NCBI RefSeq assembly: GCF_000012845.1
Contig: NC_009615.1
Location: forward strand, 3,784,501 to 3,848,500
DNA from: Parabacteroides distasonis ATCC 8503
GTDB lineage: Bacteria > Bacteroidota > Bacteroidia > Bacteroidales > Tannerellaceae
DNA: 64,000 nucleotides
Reading direction: 5' to 3'
Position 1 is the first letter of the stretch, and every line of letters starts with the position of its first letter. The notes under the pieces are model-generated. The model worked only from the letters and a program-made list of their open reading frames with translations. It did not search any database and was not told the DNA's origin. A program made the position numbers and the translations under genes. This document shows positions 36,657 through 44,711 of the stretch, piece by piece.

Positions 36657-37364
36657 ATGGCAATCCCTAAAATCATACATCAAGTCTGGGAGGGGCGTAC
36701 AGAACCATGTATGCCCACCCGCTTACAAATCTTGGCAAGAACTTGGCGAGAGCAGAATCCAGATTGGGAATATCACCTTTGGAACGGAGAGGAAATGGAT
36801 GAGTTGGTAGAAAAACATTTTCCGGAGTATCTTTCCATGTATAGAAGTTTTCCATACAATGTACAACGTTGGGACACGATTCGCTATATGATATTATATG
36901 TATATGGGGGAGTCTATACAGATTTGGATACGGAATGTTTTAAGCCTATCGAGCCATTATTAGAAGACGTGATGATAGGATTTGGCGAAGAGCCCCCGGA
37001 GCATAATTTCAACTCAAGTATGTCCACCCTAATAGGAAATGCATTTATGGTTTCTGAGCCAAGATGCGGAGGATGGATAGACATTTTAAAAGAAATTACT
37101 GATGCAATGTTACGGGACTATCCAGCACAAAAGGTGATGCATACAACAGGCCCATTGATGATATCACGGATATTTAATACCTTGAAGAAAAGATACAAGG
37201 TTACTCTTTTCCCTTATTCAAAAGTAACGCCTGTGACGAAAGATGACATGGGTTCATATATCTATCAGGGAGAGACCGCCTCATTCCATGAAAAAATAAA
37301 GGAAGCATATTGTTCTCATTATTTTTTTGGTAGCTGGGGTACGAATTTTTCATTTTACAATTAA
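36657..37364 (+). CDS. Glycosyltransferase family 32 (OCH1-like, DXD motif)
   Basis: A 235-residue cytoplasmic glycosyltransferase with the GT32 pattern: IPKIIHQVWEG at the start, NVQRWDTIRYMILYVYGGVY, and the metal-binding DXD in TDLDTE (Asp88-Asp90). The end HYFFGSWGTNFSF is also typical. Family members transfer mannose, galactose or similar sugars. It sits in the peptide operon, 5 bp after the DUF3244 gene, and its stop overlaps the next start by one base. It may glycosylate the peptide, or a carrier used by the cluster; neither is shown. Confidence 0.85.
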   Translation: MAIPKIIHQVWEGRTEPCMPTRLQILARTWREQNPDWEYHLWNGEEMDELVEKHFPEYLSMYRSFPYNVQRWDTIRYMILYVYGGVYTDLDTECFKPIEPLLEDVMIGFGEEPPEHNFNSSMSTLIGNAFMVSEPRCGGWIDILKEITDAMLRDYPAQKVMHTTGPLMISRIFNTLKKRYKVTLFPYSKVTPVTKDDMGSYIYQGETASFHEKIKEAYCSHYFFGSWGTNFSFYN

Positions 37365-37891
37365 TGAACGATATGAAAGAGTTATTCATTCAATACAAAG
37401 GCATACTAAAAGACCTACTCCGTTACGGGGTACTGAAAACAGAGGCTCTAGAGCATACCGGATTGTATAACGGTAAGCTAGGCATGACTATCCTATTTTA
37501 TGAATACAGTCGTTATAGTGGAGATGCTTTATATGAACAATTCGCGGACGAGATATTAGAATCTATAATGGAGCTTCCGGATGATTTATCTCTTGATTTG
37601 TCAGATGGATTATGTGGCATTGGATGGGGAATCACCTATCTATTAAGAGAACGTTTTATTACCGGTGAGATCAAAGATGTATTATCGGATATAGATATAA
37701 AGATACAAGAAACAGAAATTTTGAATGACGATACACTAAAAGATTATCATACATATTTAATGTTTAGAAAAGAGTACATAGGAGAAGATGCACAAAGAGA
37801 TTTGCCATATAGTCCTTATAGAGAGAGCTATATACAGAAAAAAATTTGGGAAACTTGTTTTTCTCAAAATCAATTAGAAATGAATCAATAA
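37364..37891 (+). CDS. Short LanC-like protein A (N-terminal half only)
   Basis: The 175-residue protein has two glycine motifs of the LanC barrel, HTGLYNGKLGMTILFYEYSR and DGLCGIGWGITYLL. It lacks the rest of the roughly 400-residue barrel, including the zinc-binding Cys and Cys-His that lanthionine cyclases need. It is clearly paralogous to the gene at 39727 over its first 120 residues. Beyond these the two diverge, and this one ends after a Tyr-rich stretch (DLPYSPYRESY). It may be a cut-down binding or scaffold protein, or a decaying gene. A 1-bp overlap with GT32 suggests coupled translation. Confidence 0.65.
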   Translation: MNDMKELFIQYKGILKDLLRYGVLKTEALEHTGLYNGKLGMTILFYEYSRYSGDALYEQFADEILESIMELPDDLSLDLSDGLCGIGWGITYLLRERFITGEIKDVLSDIDIKIQETEILNDDTLKDYHTYLMFRKEYIGEDAQRDLPYSPYRESYIQKKIWETCFSQNQLEMNQ

Positions 37892-37901
37892 TTTAATTAC
37901 C

Positions 37902-39725
37902 ATGAGCTCTAAGCAACAGGACTATACCGAATACACTGTCGATTTATCACAATTGACAAAAGAACGCCCTTTAGGGGTAACGGGTATATTGCGCTGCCAA
38001 AACAGTGCGGATTTCCTAGACGCTTGCATAGAGTCCTGTATTGAAGGATTAGATGAGCTGATTGCGGTATATCACAATTGTACAGATGAGACAGCTAATA
38101 TACTTAAAAGAAAACAGAGCAAATACCCCTACAAGATCAAAATCTTTGAATACCAACCCTATATCTATCCTATAGATTTAACGGATGAACAATTCCAAGA
38201 GACCATGAATTTGCCGAAGGATTCAATTCATCTCCTTTCCGGATACACGAATTATGCGATTTCAAAAGTAACCTATCGCTATGCGATCAAGATAGATTCA
38301 GATCAGCTATTTTTTTCCGAATCATTCAAAAAATATTGTGATGCCTACCGCACCGAGCAAAAAGTCCGGATCAACCCTTTGGAACAAATTGCTTATAAGC
38401 TATATACATCTTACCTGCATAATTTTAAAAAGGACAAAAGTCCAAAAAGAAAATGGCAAGACTGGTTAGCGATAAAGATGGTTCCTTTCTATTTTTCCTA
38501 TTTGAAAAAAAGAATCAAGCAAGATAAAATATTGGTATCCCTCTCTGGTATCAATGTGTTACAAAAAAACGGAGAATGGCTTACTTTTTTAGGAGACGAA
38601 AAGATAGACACAACCTACCGGGACATTCTATGCCCATTCAACGGAGTGCGAGATCTTTTCTTTTTCGAGGTCTCTGAAGAAATGACCTACCAAGCTTGTT
38701 ATTTGCCAAAAGCTCCCGGCTACAATCAAGTTCTGGAAGTAATGTTTCACAATAAAAAGCTATTTGATGGTGGTCTGATATGGTTTCATTTACGTCCATG
38801 TCTTCAAAAGCACACTGAAACTTATCAATATTGGTATGAAAAAGCAAAGGATCGCTTCATTTCTCTAGAAAAATTCAAGAAATGTAATTATTCAAAGCTG
38901 AAAAGAAGGAAAAATTTATTCATACGTTCACGCTTTGAATCCATGTTTTCTTATTTCTATTCTGCGCAACGTCATTCAATTCCTTGGCGCACATTGGAAA
39001 ATTGGAGACAAGAGGAGTCTCAAGAAAAGATGAGTTCGCTGGATTTGGGAAAATACAAAATCGAGTTTGATACAATCATACAAGAATATATAAGAACTGC
39101 TATTCAAGAATATGAGGTCCGGGATACCCTAAGACTCATGCTTGGCAACCATTCCATAAAAAACGCATTGTTCGTATATATACTGTCTTTCATTTCGAAA
39201 GAACAAATGGATTATATACGTTCCCGTATCGCCGGAAAATCTATCGAGGAGTCTATTCACAACATCTCTAATTTCTTGAATCATTTTGAATGGATAGAAA
39301 AGAAAAGGAATACCACAAATAACTTTAATATAGATAATCATCTTTGGACAAAGCTTTTATCTCCATATAAAAGATGTTGCTTGGTTTACCTAGTGGACAA
39401 GGAAGAATTGGCTCATATATCGACTTTTTTACAAAAAGAAGAGATTCCAATTCTATTATTATCTGAATATGAGATTCCAGATGATACAGAACTACCGGAA
39501 ACAGTTACAGCTGTACAAGTTGAATTTTCCGAACAAAAGGTATTTGAGAATGATAGCATTGAACAAAATTTTCCTAGACTGTTCTTATACGCAAATACGT
39601 TTGAGACGATTTTACGAATCTTAAACCCAAGTAAGGTTGTTTGTTTGACATCAAGCAAAACTTATCAAAAAGAATTATTGCTAGGCTTTGCAAAAGATTT
39701 AAATACTAAAATTGAGTGTTGGTAA
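37902..39725 (+). CDS. GT2-like glycosyltransferase with a long C-terminal extension
   Basis: The 607-residue protein starts with a GT-A-type domain resembling capsule and lipooligosaccharide transferases: GVTGILRCQNSADFLDAC, DELIAVYHNCTDETANILK, and YRYAIKIDSDQLFF with a DSD metal motif near residue 132. Residues 1-350 cover this domain. The last 220 residues, rich in Ile and Lys, are not recognised; they include a helical part and a Rossmann-like end (NPSKVVCLTSSKTYQKELL). It lies between the two LanC-like genes in the AT-rich operon. A role in glycosylating the peptide product is possible but unproven. Confidence 0.75.
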   Translation: MSSKQQDYTEYTVDLSQLTKERPLGVTGILRCQNSADFLDACIESCIEGLDELIAVYHNCTDETANILKRKQSKYPYKIKIFEYQPYIYPIDLTDEQFQETMNLPKDSIHLLSGYTNYAISKVTYRYAIKIDSDQLFFSESFKKYCDAYRTEQKVRINPLEQIAYKLYTSYLHNFKKDKSPKRKWQDWLAIKMVPFYFSYLKKRIKQDKILVSLSGINVLQKNGEWLTFLGDEKIDTTYRDILCPFNGVRDLFFFEVSEEMTYQACYLPKAPGYNQVLEVMFHNKKLFDGGLIWFHLRPCLQKHTETYQYWYEKAKDRFISLEKFKKCNYSKLKRRKNLFIRSRFESMFSYFYSAQRHSIPWRTLENWRQEESQEKMSSLDLGKYKIEFDTIIQEYIRTAIQEYEVRDTLRLMLGNHSIKNALFVYILSFISKEQMDYIRSRIAGKSIEESIHNISNFLNHFEWIEKKRNTTNNFNIDNHLWTKLLSPYKRCCLVYLVDKEELAHISTFLQKEEIPILLLSEYEIPDDTELPETVTAVQVEFSEQKVFENDSIEQNFPRLFLYANTFETILRILNPSKVVCLTSSKTYQKELLLGFAKDLNTKIECW

Positions 39726-39726
39726 G

Positions 39727-40371
39727 ATGAATACAGAAAAAGACATATTATTACGAAGAATAGCGAATCATCTGATTTTGCATTCAATCGACATAGAGGA
39801 TATTGGTTTATTCCATGGAAAGATGGGAGTTGTGCTATTCTTTGCGCACTACGCAAGATATACAGACTCAGCTATATATGATGACTTTGCAGGGGAACTG
39901 CTCGAAGAAATCTGCGAGAATATTCCAGAGACATTGCCTATAAATCTGGAGACTGGATTATGTGGAATCGGCTGGGGAATCGAATATCTAATTCAAAATG
40001 GGTTCATGGAAGGGGATTCCAATGAAATCCTTACAGAAATCGATAAAAAAGTCATGGAGCGGGATTTACGAAGAATAAAAGATCTTAGTTTGGAGACAGG
40101 ACTAATGGGAATATCTAGTTATATAAATATACGAATTAACAACGCAGATATAACAGCAATTCATACAAATTTCGATGATCTATTTTTATTAGAATGGAAT
40201 CTTATTTGTAATAATAAGATAATATTGGATAAAAAACAAGCTATATTGCAAATTATAGGATCATTTCCCAAAAATGAGGATATCCATTCATGGGAACTTG
40301 GTCTACATCAAGGAAGTTCAGGATATGGACTTAGATGGATATTAGAAGAAACACCAGTCTATTCTGGCTAA
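39727..40371 (+). CDS. Short LanC-like protein B
   Basis: I use the ATG at 39727, one base after the previous stop; a TTG at 39712 is in frame but overlaps. The 214-residue protein has four LanC-like glycine motifs: IGLFHGKMGVVLFF, ETGLCGIGWGIEYLI, ETGLMGISSY and GLHQGSSGYGLRWIL. That is about half a normal LanC, and no zinc-binding Cys-His pair is present. It keeps the final GxxGxxGxG block that its shorter paralogue at 37364 lacks. It stands 33 bp before the precursor peptide gene, which favours a role in handling that peptide. Confidence 0.68.
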   Translation: MNTEKDILLRRIANHLILHSIDIEDIGLFHGKMGVVLFFAHYARYTDSAIYDDFAGELLEEICENIPETLPINLETGLCGIGWGIEYLIQNGFMEGDSNEILTEIDKKVMERDLRRIKDLSLETGLMGISSYINIRINNADITAIHTNFDDLFLLEWNLICNNKIILDKKQAILQIIGSFPKNEDIHSWELGLHQGSSGYGLRWILEETPVYSG

Positions 40372-40404
40372 TTTCATATTTATAAACAATTTAAATTTAT
40401 CGTT

Positions 40405-40590
40405 ATGAAACAAGTACGTAAATTGAAACTTTCTCAACTCAGCAAAAATGAGTTAGAAAAAAAAGAGCTAAAAAAACTCAAAGGCGGTGGATGCTGCATT
40501 TGCGGAGGTGGAGGCGGCTCAGCTAATGCTAGCGCAAATCATTCAGGAGATCTTTATTCTCCGGGTGGTGGATATGGATGGGGTTACTAA
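40405..40590 (+). CDS. Precursor peptide, GG-Bacteroidales radical-SAM RiPP
   Basis: A 61-residue peptide that fits the TIGR04149-type natural product precursor. The leader is basic and leucine-rich (KQVRKLKLSQLSKNELE, then KKELKKLKGG) and ends in a double-Gly site after residue 28, the signal cut by C39-peptidase exporters. The 33-residue core begins GCCICGGGGG, continues with a Ser/Ala/Asn stretch (SANASANHS) and ends PGGGYGWGY. It has three Cys close together, four Ser and no Thr. The adjacent maturase, partner protein and exporter all agree with the call. A third Gly makes the exact cut ambiguous by one residue. Confidence 0.9.
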   Translation: MKQVRKLKLSQLSKNELEKKELKKLKGGGCCICGGGGGSANASANHSGDLYSPGGGYGWGY

Positions 40591-40658
40591 CCTTTTCTGA
40601 AGTAAGATAAGATTTTTCTGTTATAAGATGTATCTTATAGCGGATATCTGTCACTTTA

Positions 40659-40698
40659 AAGAACTTCTTATTTCTTATTAAAGAAATAAGAAGTTCTT
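40659..40698. terminator. Perfect 18-bp hairpin between precursor and maturase
   Basis: Bases 40659-40676 and 40681-40698 are exact reverse complements with an ATTA loop. No T run follows on the plus strand, so it may be an attenuator or a block to mRNA decay instead of a full stop. A smaller palindrome lies at 40622-40639. The remaining 100 bp before the maturase hold nothing recognisable. Confidence 0.75.
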
Positions 40699-40797
40699 AC
40701 TTCCACTAAGATAGATATTGAATGTCAATTAACTATTATACCAATTTCAATATGTGCGAAATGCTAGTGATATCAAAAGCTAATTAAATAATAAATT

Positions 40798-42234
40798 ATG
40801 ATACAACCAGTTATATCAAAATCCGGATATACATATATTTATAGTTCATATATAAATAGCATATTATTGTCTCCCTCTGAAAATGAATATGTTGATATAG
40901 ATATGGACAAGAATGCATATGAATATTATAAACAAAAAGATTTCTTCTTGAGAGAGAATAATTTTTTCGAGAAAAAAATCCCCAATATGGAGATTGAATA
41001 TGATACCTCTTGTATAGAATCAGAGTTAGCAAACCTAAATCAATTACTTATTGAGGTAACGGATGAATGTAATTTATCTTGCAAATACTGTAGTTATGGA
41101 GACTTATATTCAAATCAAGATGAACGCAATAGAGGCAAACAAGAATTTAATAATGTTAAAATTCTAATTGACTATTTAATATCACTATGGAAATCATATC
41201 GTAATATATCATTCAATAATACCATAAACATAGGATTTTTTGGAGGAGAACCTTTAGTCAATATGATATTAATTGAGAAAATAATTAACTACTTAAATGC
41301 AGTGAAGATAAAGGGGATAACATTTGTATATAATTTAACGACAAATGCGATATTATTGCCTAAATATATGAATTATCTTGTCGAGAATGATGTGCATTTA
41401 TTGATAAGCATTGATGGATCCAAACAGAATAATATATATCGGGTAAAAAAGGAAGGGAAAGAGTCTTTCGATATTGTATTTGCTAATATCAAAAAATTAA
41501 AAGATAATCATCCTAATTATTTTGATTCCAATGTAAATTTCAACTCTGTATTGCACGATAAAAACTCTGTTGATCAAATTTATAGCTACATAAAGACTAA
41601 CTTTGACAAAACACCTTATATATCTGAATTGAATAGAAATGGAATTGCTGAAGACAAGAAAGAAGAATTTAATAGAATGTTTCATTCTAAAGAAGACAGC
41701 ATAAAGCAAGCGGTAAACTGTGGAAGTAGCTATTTGAAGGAGATTGCAGATGATTCCCATATTGTGCAATTAGATATTTTCATGCAATCGTATTTTGGCA
41801 ATACTTACAAAACCATCCCAGACCTATTTTTCCAAGATAAAGATATCAAATATTTTCCAACAAGCACCTGTGTACCTTTTTCTAAAAAGATATTTTTGAC
41901 AGTACAAGGGAAAATATTACCTTGCGAGAAGGTTGGACAACAGTATCCGCTAGGCTATGTGAGAGATGGTAAAATAAATTTGGATAGCAAGGAAGTTAAA
42001 CAACTGTATTTGAAACTTTATACTCCTATAGTTGATAAATGCAAAAAATGCTTGTTGTGGAAAAATTGTGAGATCTGCGTGTTTTATTTACCCAAAGATG
42101 AGGAAGGTCAAACCGTATGTCCTTATTATCTTGGAAATGAAGATGTCAATCGATATTTTTCCACCTACATATACGCTTTAGAAAAGCATCCTGATTTATT
42201 AGATAGAATAGAAAACGAAATATTAATAGATTGA
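40798..42234 (+). CDS. Radical SAM/SPASM peptide maturase, GG-Bacteroidales family
   Basis: The 478-residue enzyme has the radical SAM cluster motif CNLSCKYC (Cys91, Cys95, Cys98; CX3CX2C) within LLIEVTDECNLSCKYCSYGD, and GFFGGEPLVN as the SAM-binding GGE segment. A SPASM-type C-terminal domain holds auxiliary cluster Cys in CVPFSKK, LPCEK, CKKCLLWKNCEIC and CPYY. It fits TIGR04148-type maturases that act on TIGR04149 precursors. It should use SAM-derived radicals to build a cross-link or other change in the core, with the chemistry unknown. The N-terminal 80 residues lack a clear RiPP recognition element by eye. The gene is very AT-rich. Confidence 0.9.
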   Translation: MIQPVISKSGYTYIYSSYINSILLSPSENEYVDIDMDKNAYEYYKQKDFFLRENNFFEKKIPNMEIEYDTSCIESELANLNQLLIEVTDECNLSCKYCSYGDLYSNQDERNRGKQEFNNVKILIDYLISLWKSYRNISFNNTINIGFFGGEPLVNMILIEKIINYLNAVKIKGITFVYNLTTNAILLPKYMNYLVENDVHLLISIDGSKQNNIYRVKKEGKESFDIVFANIKKLKDNHPNYFDSNVNFNSVLHDKNSVDQIYSYIKTNFDKTPYISELNRNGIAEDKKEEFNRMFHSKEDSIKQAVNCGSSYLKEIADDSHIVQLDIFMQSYFGNTYKTIPDLFFQDKDIKYFPTSTCVPFSKKIFLTVQGKILPCEKVGQQYPLGYVRDGKINLDSKEVKQLYLKLYTPIVDKCKKCLLWKNCEICVFYLPKDEEGQTVCPYYLGNEDVNRYFSTYIYALEKHPDLLDRIENEILID

Positions 42235-42236
42235 AC

Positions 42237-43478
42237 ATGGAAAATTATACTCATTGGTTCTATTTAGAATCTTACACATTTCTTTTTTACAGTAAAAATC
42301 AATATGTAATATACAATACATTAAATTCAACTTATATTGATTGTTCCCTATATGGAAAGACAATAAATACAGTCTTATCAATTCTTCATAATACAAATAA
42401 AACCTATTGTGTAGGTATTTATGAGTATCAATTAAGAGATTCGCAATTTACAGAATTCATAAAAAAGATAAGGAATACATTTTCAGGTGATATAATCAAA
42501 AACATTAGAGGTATTCCACCTTTTATCTCTAAGCCTATTTTACGGATTCTTCATCATCCTAATAATCCAAAGACAAAAGAATACAATTTACTGGGAGAAA
42601 ATGCACTATTTCATCTCCATGAAGTGACCTTTTATTTAGAAAATCAAGGTTTTGATTTAAATCCAATGTATAAAGATTGCTATAAGCAATTCTTATATCC
42701 CACATATACAGAAAAACAAAAATTATCACATGCAAAATATCTAGAGATAATAGAACAATTATCTATTTGTCAAATAGATAAAATAAATATCATACCGGCT
42801 ACAATAGAAAAAAAAGAGCTTTTTTCCTATCTGTTATCACTCTCCCGCCAGTACAGTATTAAAACACAGATAATATTACCATATAAAAAATACAACAAAG
42901 AAGATTTGAAACAATTGTTAACAAATCCGCAATTTTCAATAATGATAATGGTTCATTTACCTGTAGATTATGAAGAGTTAAATAGTTATATAAACTTATT
43001 TAATGAATATAATATCACTTGGAGTCTAATCGCTTCTAATAAGAATGACGTTATTTTTTTATCTAAAAACAACCTCGGGAAATTCACAAATGTTGATTAT
43101 ATACCTTGGTATACAGGAGATAATATGGATTTCTTCAAAGAATATATTTATAATGATTTTAAAGATATTATAGAACAAAAAAACACAAAACAGCATATTT
43201 TCAGAAAACAAATACTGAATGATAATCTTTTTGGCAAATTAACCATTTTCCCTACAGGAGAAGTGTATTCTAACGTAAACTTTCCTACGATTGGAAATAT
43301 TCAAGATCAAAAATTGTCTGAAATTGTTTATTCTGAAATAGAAAACTATTTTAAACCTTGGTTCTTTACAAGAGATTATGTTTCATGCAAAAACTGCGTA
43401 AACAAGTATCTATGTCCTTCTATATCTAATTATGAAATAGTAGCCAATGAATATAATATGTGTTATTTAAATCAATAA
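42237..43478 (+). CDS. Pseudo-radical-SAM partner protein, GG-Bacteroidales system
   Basis: I start at the ATG 42237, two bases after the maturase stop; a TTG at 42231 is in frame but overlaps. The 413-residue protein has the length and order of a SPASM maturase, yet the CX3CX2C motif is absent. A C-terminal Cys group remains (SCKNCVNKYLCPS), as does GKLTIFPTGEVYSNVNF, which looks like the SPASM core. This matches TIGR04150-type pseudo-rSAM proteins. It probably binds the leader or the maturase as a non-catalytic partner. It is among the most AT-rich genes here. Confidence 0.82.
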   Translation: MENYTHWFYLESYTFLFYSKNQYVIYNTLNSTYIDCSLYGKTINTVLSILHNTNKTYCVGIYEYQLRDSQFTEFIKKIRNTFSGDIIKNIRGIPPFISKPILRILHHPNNPKTKEYNLLGENALFHLHEVTFYLENQGFDLNPMYKDCYKQFLYPTYTEKQKLSHAKYLEIIEQLSICQIDKINIIPATIEKKELFSYLLSLSRQYSIKTQIILPYKKYNKEDLKQLLTNPQFSIMIMVHLPVDYEELNSYINLFNEYNITWSLIASNKNDVIFLSKNNLGKFTNVDYIPWYTGDNMDFFKEYIYNDFKDIIEQKNTKQHIFRKQILNDNLFGKLTIFPTGEVYSNVNFPTIGNIQDQKLSEIVYSEIENYFKPWFFTRDYVSCKNCVNKYLCPSISNYEIVANEYNMCYLNQ

Positions 43479-43482
43479 GGTC

Positions 43483-44697
43483 ATGAATAGAATCATATAT
43501 TACGTATCGATCACGTTACTAACGATTGTTTCCTCATGCGGAAATAAAGAGACAAATGTATCCAGAAAGTTGACCTTGGATAATTGCCCAGTCATAGCAC
43601 AGGTTATTAATCTGCAAGGAGATCCGGTGACTAATTTAGACTTTTCTTCCGTAAAGGATACATTCAATTTATCGCTAAGCTCCTTGCTTTCTTCCTTTCA
43701 AGTTATTCGCCTAGAAAACTCGGAAGACGCATTGACCGCCGCAGGGCAAGATACCCATATAGCCGTGAGTGACCATTATATTTTTGTGAAATCTTTTAGG
43801 GCAGGCTCTTCATGTAAGCTCTATAACCGTAATGGGGATTTCATCAGAAAGATCTCCTCCCAAGGACAAGGGCCGGATGAATATAACCTATTTATTTATG
43901 ATCAGTATTTAGATGAAAGTAATAATAAAATCTATCTAATGGAGATTCGTGCCTCTAAGATATTAGTGTTTGACTTCGACGGGCAGCCACAAAAACACAT
44001 TCCTCTGGCCTATATAACCCATAAAGGCCGGTTCGTCATCAATGCCGAGAAAAAAACAGTAACCGTCATGTGCATACCTTTTCAGGGAACTCCCACCGCA
44101 TTGATCTGGACGCAGGATTTCGAAGGCAATATCATCCAAGAATATCCGGTCTCCGACCAATTCATGTTGATCCCAAGCACTTACGATTATGAGGTACGGG
44201 AATCCTTGAATACCACCGCTTCCGACTTCTATCTTCATAATTGTATAGCCTCGCAAGACACACTTTATCATTATGACATAGACTCGAATACGCTACACCC
44301 TGTTTTTACGATGCATACGGGTCATGAGCCGATCTGCCATTATTTCACGGAGCTGCCCAATCACTTTCTAGTCACTTGGTATACACAGACCTCATGGAAT
44401 AATGAGTTACCCCGTTTCCCGAAAATCCTAGTAGACAAACAAAGCCTTAAAGGTTGTTTCGTGAATTTGAAATGGAATATGCTAGGGAATATAGATGGGC
44501 CTACCAATCCGTCCTTCAATCGAGGTTATTTCACTGCGATCATGGAACCTTACGCATTAAAAGAGCAATTGGAAAAGGTTCTGACTTCCACTCAAAAATT
44601 ATTCCCAGAAGTATTGAGTAAAGTGAAGAAGTTGAATAATCAAATTACTGATGATGACAATTGTATCGTTTTTATAGGGAAGTTGAAAACAAAATAA
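43483..44697 (+). CDS. Six-bladed beta-propeller lipoprotein
   Basis: The 404-residue protein has a lipobox (LLTIVSSC, Cys near residue 19). A propeller follows, with blades marked by HYIFVKSFRAGSSCKLYNRN, FIRKISSQGQGPDEYN and NKIYLMEIRASKILVFDFDG. Such 6-bladed propeller lipoproteins are very common in Bacteroidales and turn up in GG-type peptide clusters. It is 4 bp after the pseudo-rSAM gene. It may bind the exported peptide at the outer membrane or give immunity; neither can be read from the sequence. Base composition is nearer to the genome average than its neighbours. Confidence 0.8.
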   Translation: MNRIIYYVSITLLTIVSSCGNKETNVSRKLTLDNCPVIAQVINLQGDPVTNLDFSSVKDTFNLSLSSLLSSFQVIRLENSEDALTAAGQDTHIAVSDHYIFVKSFRAGSSCKLYNRNGDFIRKISSQGQGPDEYNLFIYDQYLDESNNKIYLMEIRASKILVFDFDGQPQKHIPLAYITHKGRFVINAEKKTVTVMCIPFQGTPTALIWTQDFEGNIIQEYPVSDQFMLIPSTYDYEVRESLNTTASDFYLHNCIASQDTLYHYDIDSNTLHPVFTMHTGHEPICHYFTELPNHFLVTWYTQTSWNNELPRFPKILVDKQSLKGCFVNLKWNMLGNIDGPTNPSFNRGYFTAIMEPYALKEQLEKVLTSTQKLFPEVLSKVKKLNNQITDDDNCIVFIGKLKTK

Positions 44698-44711
44698 AAT
44701 AGGACAAGCAT

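Noticed and set aside
37364..40371. Lanthipeptide cluster with true LanC cyclases
   Set aside because: The LanC-like proteins lack zinc ligands and half the barrel, and no dehydratase is encoded.
42237..43478. Second active radical SAM enzyme
   Set aside because: No CX3CX2C motif exists in the protein; only the C-terminal SPASM-like Cys group remains.
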